From Pipra filicauda (Eukaryota; Chordata; Aves; Passeriformes; Pipridae): a stretch of DNA of 64,000 nt. Position numbers and translations under genes: made by a program. Location of the stretch: assembly GCF_003945595.2 (NCBI RefSeq), contig NW_024104421.1, positions 434,001 to 498,000 on the forward strand, given 5' to 3'. The notes beneath the pieces are model-generated. The model did no database searches and was not told the DNA's origin. It saw nothing but the letters and a program-made list of their open reading frames with translations. Position 1 is the stretch's first letter. The number at the start of each line of letters is the position of its first letter. Positions 60,701 through 64,000 of the stretch are shown piece after piece.

Positions 60701-62729
60701 CTGTGTGAGTCTGAGTGAGAAGTGCTGCTTCTCTCTCAGCTCTGATCATATCCAACAGCAGCCCTGCACTGGGACTTGGGACAGGCTTGAGACCCATTTA
60801 TTATCAGATCTCATTTCTTGTGTTCTATCATGGACTTTTATAGCTTTCACTTTTACCAAAATTCCTGTAAGAGGAATCAAAACCAGGCCCCAAAGAGTTA
60901 AACTAAGTAGGTGACAACCAGATTTGAGAAATTAAAAAGTGGGTAGTGACTCTGCAGGTGTGCTGACAGGGCTCAATTTTCAGAAAGTGTTAGGAGTCAA
61001 CCATCTACAGATCGCCCCTGCTTCCAAGTCACTCACAATGTAAAGGAAAAAGTGTCCAAAATTTGCCTTTTCTTCCTCCTTACACTGTACCCCTCAATCA
61101 AAACCACACATTAAGTAGGCTACATTTCTGCTAAGCCTTTTAGAAAGGAAAAATAACCGAAGTATTTATCCCTCATTAGGCAGTTGCTTGTCTTCAAAAT
61201 ACAAATTGTTAAACAGGTAAAACAATAAATGAGTTGCTTAACACATGCTAAATTCTGCAGTCTCAGTTCTCCTGGAGAACTGTCTTTCAGTATATGTTGT
61301 CTGGTTGTTTCTGCTTATTTTTAGTTCACTCTGCAGTATCAGATGTACTCAATCAGAGTTATCTCCACTGCACAAACTTCTGACACCTTTTATGTAACTA
61401 AGTTCAAAGTTGAACTGGATGTTAGGTTTCCTAAGAGAACTTGGGTTTTCCCCAAATATAGGCTTGGTTTCAAAAAAAACAGGGCTGAGTTTCTCTCTGA
61501 ACTGAAAATGTAGCAAGCCCTGCTGGATTCAGCTTAATCCTTTAAAATCCCTTGAAATTTGGACCACACTGAGCTAAATTTAAACAGTGGGCAATTGTGG
61601 CAGGATGCTAGAGTTGGGAAAATGTTCTCAAAAAAGCATGGCCATGGTCATGGCTTACATCTGTATGCAGCACACAATCCATGACTACTTTCTACCTCCC
61701 AGCTGAGAAAAGGGTCACAGGCAGGTCAACAGCTCCAGGTACCACAGGGGGCTGGCAACTCCCCATGCAGGCTGATAACAACTGATCAAGTGGATGGTCC
61801 CTTCTAGAGGCAGTGTGGACTATGGGGAAGCCACTTTCAACCTTTTTCTTACATCCCACTCCCTACATGATAGGAGGAGACTGGCTTTAAATTAAAGCTT
61901 TGAAATAGAATATAAAAATTTATTTTGCCTCTGATAAATTTCACCCTGATTAGTAATTTGCCAGAATATAGAGGTATATCATCAATATCCTTGCAATGTA
62001 GAATCTAGAAAAATAGAAATAGATGCTTTAGAAAAATAAGAAATGTCTGGTTTGAAATTTGAAAAACAAAATCAGTATATTCTGCCCATCCCCCACACTA
62101 GGTATCATTTCAGCCTAGTGTGTGCATTTCAGACAAGTCTGTGCAAACCTAGGATTTTCTTGTGTGCATAACTCTCAAAGAAGTGGTAAAATGATATAAT
62201 CACAGCAGCTCCACTCCAGATGAAATCCCACTGATCGATACTAGCAAATGGCCTAACACAGGCCAACTGCAACAAAAATCTGTTGTGTTTAAAGAGATAC
62301 ATATTTGAATGGATATAGCAATATGCTACAGTAAATCAACAGACAAGACACATCTCAGAAGTCATCCAAATCCAAATTTAAATGTTTTCTAGAGTGGAAG
62401 CTTTGTAGCTCAGAAGAGGTTACAAACCCAGTAGAGGTTGTGGGAGAACCCAGGTCACGCACCATGTCCTGCACAGGGCAGAAAGCAGCTGTGACAAATG
62501 ACACAACCAGCACAAACCCAGGGGGATACAAACCCAGAGTAGGGGGTTGTCAAACCGGCCACCTGGAGCACCTCACAGCTGCACGTGAAGTACAGGAGGT
62601 TTAACAAATACGCCGCTACAAAGGTGATGCAGGCGAACTTTGCCATTTCTGTTATGTGAAGTTTGAATTTCTTGATCAGAAAGCCCCCTAGAAACATCCC
62701 CAGGATCGTGATGGGTAAAAGTATCACAC
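54553..62729 (-). CDS. SLCO1A2: SLCO1A2-like organic-anion transporter, 3' six coding exons
   Basis: On the - strand, exons in gene order: 62729-62534, 60203-60038, 58483-58302, 56899-56835, 55684-55567, 54775-54553 (stop TAA). Together they total 950 bp in one frame, about 315 residues. They are equivalent to coding exons 9-14 of SLCO1B, with phases and lengths (196, 166, 182, 65, 118, 223) matching SLCO1C1. The upstream exons lie off the right edge. Visible: a Kazal-like loop with ten cysteines (CNADCSC, WDPVCGDDG, ACFAGC, FHNCSC, GQC, ESC), [20 protein letters not shown], the last helix NVYLGLIAGLRAGCCVLYIV and a tail ending EETCM. The 1A2 call rests mainly on position and opposite orientation, as in the human cluster. 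Sequence alone does not exclude another OATP1 member. 1A-type transporters carry bile salts, steroid conjugates and thyroid hormones. One CR1 sits in the intron after the Kazal exon. Confidence 0.82.
55567..55684 (-). CDS. SLCO1A2: SLCO1A2-like coding exon 13
   Basis: 118 bp. It encodes [20 protein letters not shown] and CRVYDTKEFR. Acceptor AG at 55686-55685, donor gtaagt at 55566. Confidence 0.95.
56835..56899 (-). CDS. SLCO1A2: SLCO1A2-like coding exon 12
   Basis: 65 bp. It encodes SVSPDLKSFAVGIETLGGRV. Acceptor AG at 56901-56900, donor gtaaga at 56834. Ser replaces the Cys that follows the first Arg in the two paralogs. Confidence 0.9.
58302..58483 (-). CDS. SLCO1A2: SLCO1A2-like coding exon 11
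   Basis: 182 bp. It encodes VFHNCSCVEGQGHGLGNSSA (sequon NSS), GQCQRESC and a helix ending LALGGTPTYMIMFR. Donor gtaaaa at 58301. Confidence 0.93.
59705..59998 (-). repeat. CR1 LINE fragment beside the SLCO1A2-like Kazal exon
   Basis: Reversed CR1: 'agtttgggttggaaagaacc', 'ggccatctagtccaacgccc', 'ctctgggcaacctgtgccag', 'aaaaccattaccccctgtct'. It lies in the same sense as the host gene. The truncated 5' end stops about 40 bp from the exon 10 splice donor. Confidence 0.9.
60006..60041 (-). repeat. 22-bp-offset duplication covering the exon 10 splice donor
   Basis: The 14-mer tattgattaccata (+ strand) occurs at 60006-60019 and 60028-60041. On the gene strand each copy reads ATG|gtaatca, so the splice donor itself is duplicated. 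Donor 1 cuts at 60038/60037. Donor 2 cuts 22 bp later and would shift the frame. Confidence 0.85.
60038..60203 (-). CDS. SLCO1A2: SLCO1A2-like coding exon 10, Kazal-like loop
   Basis: 166 bp. It encodes ASCNADCSCNLDQWDPVCGD, YMTACFAGC and TGKNM. Donor gtaatc at 60037. A second copy of this donor lies 22 bp downstream. Confidence 0.92.
62534..62729 (-). CDS. SLCO1A2: SLCO1A2-like coding exon 9
   Basis: 196 bp. Acceptor AG at 62731-62730, donor gtttgt at 62533 (weak). It encodes GMFLGGFLIKKFKLH and VLQVAGLTTPYSG. It is the first exon of this gene inside the window. Confidence 0.9.
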
Positions 62730-64000
62730 CTGCAAAGAGAAGATAATAATAATGTTAACGGCTCTAGCTTGCATTGACTCTTTCAAGAAAAAATGTCTTG
62801 TTCTAGTATTTTCAAAATATCAGATACTCACCTGTTTTCCAGCTGATCCTTTGAGGTTCTGAGACTTTTTATTACCTTTTAGTAATTTTACTTACTTTCC
62901 CATTTTCTTTTTCGAGTCATATTATGACTTTAAAAGCTTAGTTCCTCAATATTCCCTACCTTTTTACTGTACTGGTTTTTGTATGTATCCTGATACAATA
63001 AAACCTATACAGTTGCCTGTTAGAAACTGGAGTAAATGAGATAAATGTCTTAGCTCACAGGCACTCCTTCATCTAAAATAAAATATTTAACTCTGTGAAA
63101 GTTGCAAAAAGGTCTCCAAAATGGAACATAAAAGGATGCTACATCAGGTTCTGGGCTAGATTCCATTTAGATCTGAGAGTGAATCACAGGAAGATTTGTA
63201 TTTAGATTTAATCTATTCAGTATTTCACAAGCACCAACCCTAACATTTATGTGCTGAACAGAGAGCCCTAACAGGGTTTTACTGTGAGGGGTTTGCTTTT
63301 CTCTGTGTGTTTTTTCAGTTGGTTGTGTTTTTTGGGCACTTTTTTTTGGTGAAACTTTCTCTACATCCAGAAAAAAAAGATAGGAAAAAGAATGTTCTTC
63401 CCACATTTGTACCTGACCAAAGCCCGATGCCTTCAGGTCAAACTAATGCAATATCAGTTCTGCAATGACCTGGAATACCCTGGTTTTCCTATCAAATTAT
63501 GAGACAATCACTGTAAGATTAATATAATTTCAGCATTTCTTTTTTTCTGAACACTACAAAGGACTTATTTTTTTGAGGGAACTGGTAAATAGAAAAAGAG
63601 CTTTGAAATGAATGAAGTGACTCAAAATTTTACATTTTGGTTTCTTCTTGGTTACGAAATTTGCATTTGTAATAAAAATGGAAGAACATTTATACTTAAG
63701 TGTTATTCTGAAAAGGAAAAAAAAATCACACATTTCATTAGACTTTTAAAATTATTTTTTCTCTTCTAGTTGTTATTTTGTTGTAGCTTGTGTGTGACAG
63801 AAGCAGACGCAAAAACCAAACCTCACTATGAAAAAAGCTGTTCTAATAATCCTCTAGCTCATTGAATTAGGAACACCAGGAAAATTAACACTAAAATTAA
63901 CCTCCATTTTCAAAATATGGTAGGAAAATTAATAAACCACTAAATACTTTCTTTTTAACCAAAAAAGTTCACAGAAGCTCCTCCTAAAAATGAAGGCAAA
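62730..64000 (-). other. SLCO1A2-like intron running off the right edge
   Basis: The preceding exon (165 bp, the YKPKYxEQQYGQ block in paralogs) is not found here, so it lies beyond 64000. Nothing else recognised. Confidence 0.7.

Overview
The window is nuclear DNA from a bird. It is AT-rich, the genes are split into many exons, and several 5'-truncated CR1 LINE fragments are present. Some of these end in the degenerate 'attctatgattct' type of tail seen in avian CR1. One solo LTR resembles a family I associate with songbirds and other Neoaves. That family assignment comes from memory and was not searched.

Three organic-anion-transporting polypeptide (OATP/SLCO1) genes fill most of the window. 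From left to right they are: (1) the 3' part of SLCO1C1 on the + strand (coding exons at 112-14343, 5' half off the left edge); (2) a complete SLCO1B gene on the + strand (14 coding exons, 27161-42413, 705 residues), the avian SLCO1B3/1B1 counterpart; (3) the 3' part of an SLCO1A2-like gene on the - strand (six coding exons, 62729 down to 54553, 5' part off the right edge). Order and orientation match the human SLCO1C1-SLCO1B-SLCO1A2 cluster, but with a single 1B gene. Every junction was checked by reading frame. Homologous exons share the same phases, and most share the same length (196, 65 and 118 bp exons in all three genes), so the genes are tandem duplicates of one ancestral gene.

The proteins are 12-helix plasma-membrane exchangers for amphipathic anions. 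In other vertebrates 1C1 carries thyroxine across brain barriers, 1B handles bile salts and conjugated pigments or steroids in liver, and 1A2 is a broad organic-anion transporter. In chicken, mis-expression of SLCO1B3 in the shell gland causes blue eggshells.

The non-coding regions are: a 12.8 kb gap between SLCO1C1 and SLCO1B, which should hold the SLCO1B promoter and 5' UTR exons and contains a solo LTR and a perfect 19-bp hairpin; a 12.1 kb gap between the convergent 3' ends of SLCO1B and SLCO1A2-like, with one CR1; and introns carrying five further CR1 fragments. No other protein gene, tRNA, rRNA or CRISPR was found. The most notable points are a non-canonical GC-AG intron conserved at the same site in SLCO1C1 and SLCO1B, a possible intronic-polyadenylation isoform of SLCO1B at that intron, and a duplicated splice donor next to a CR1 insertion in the SLCO1A2-like gene.
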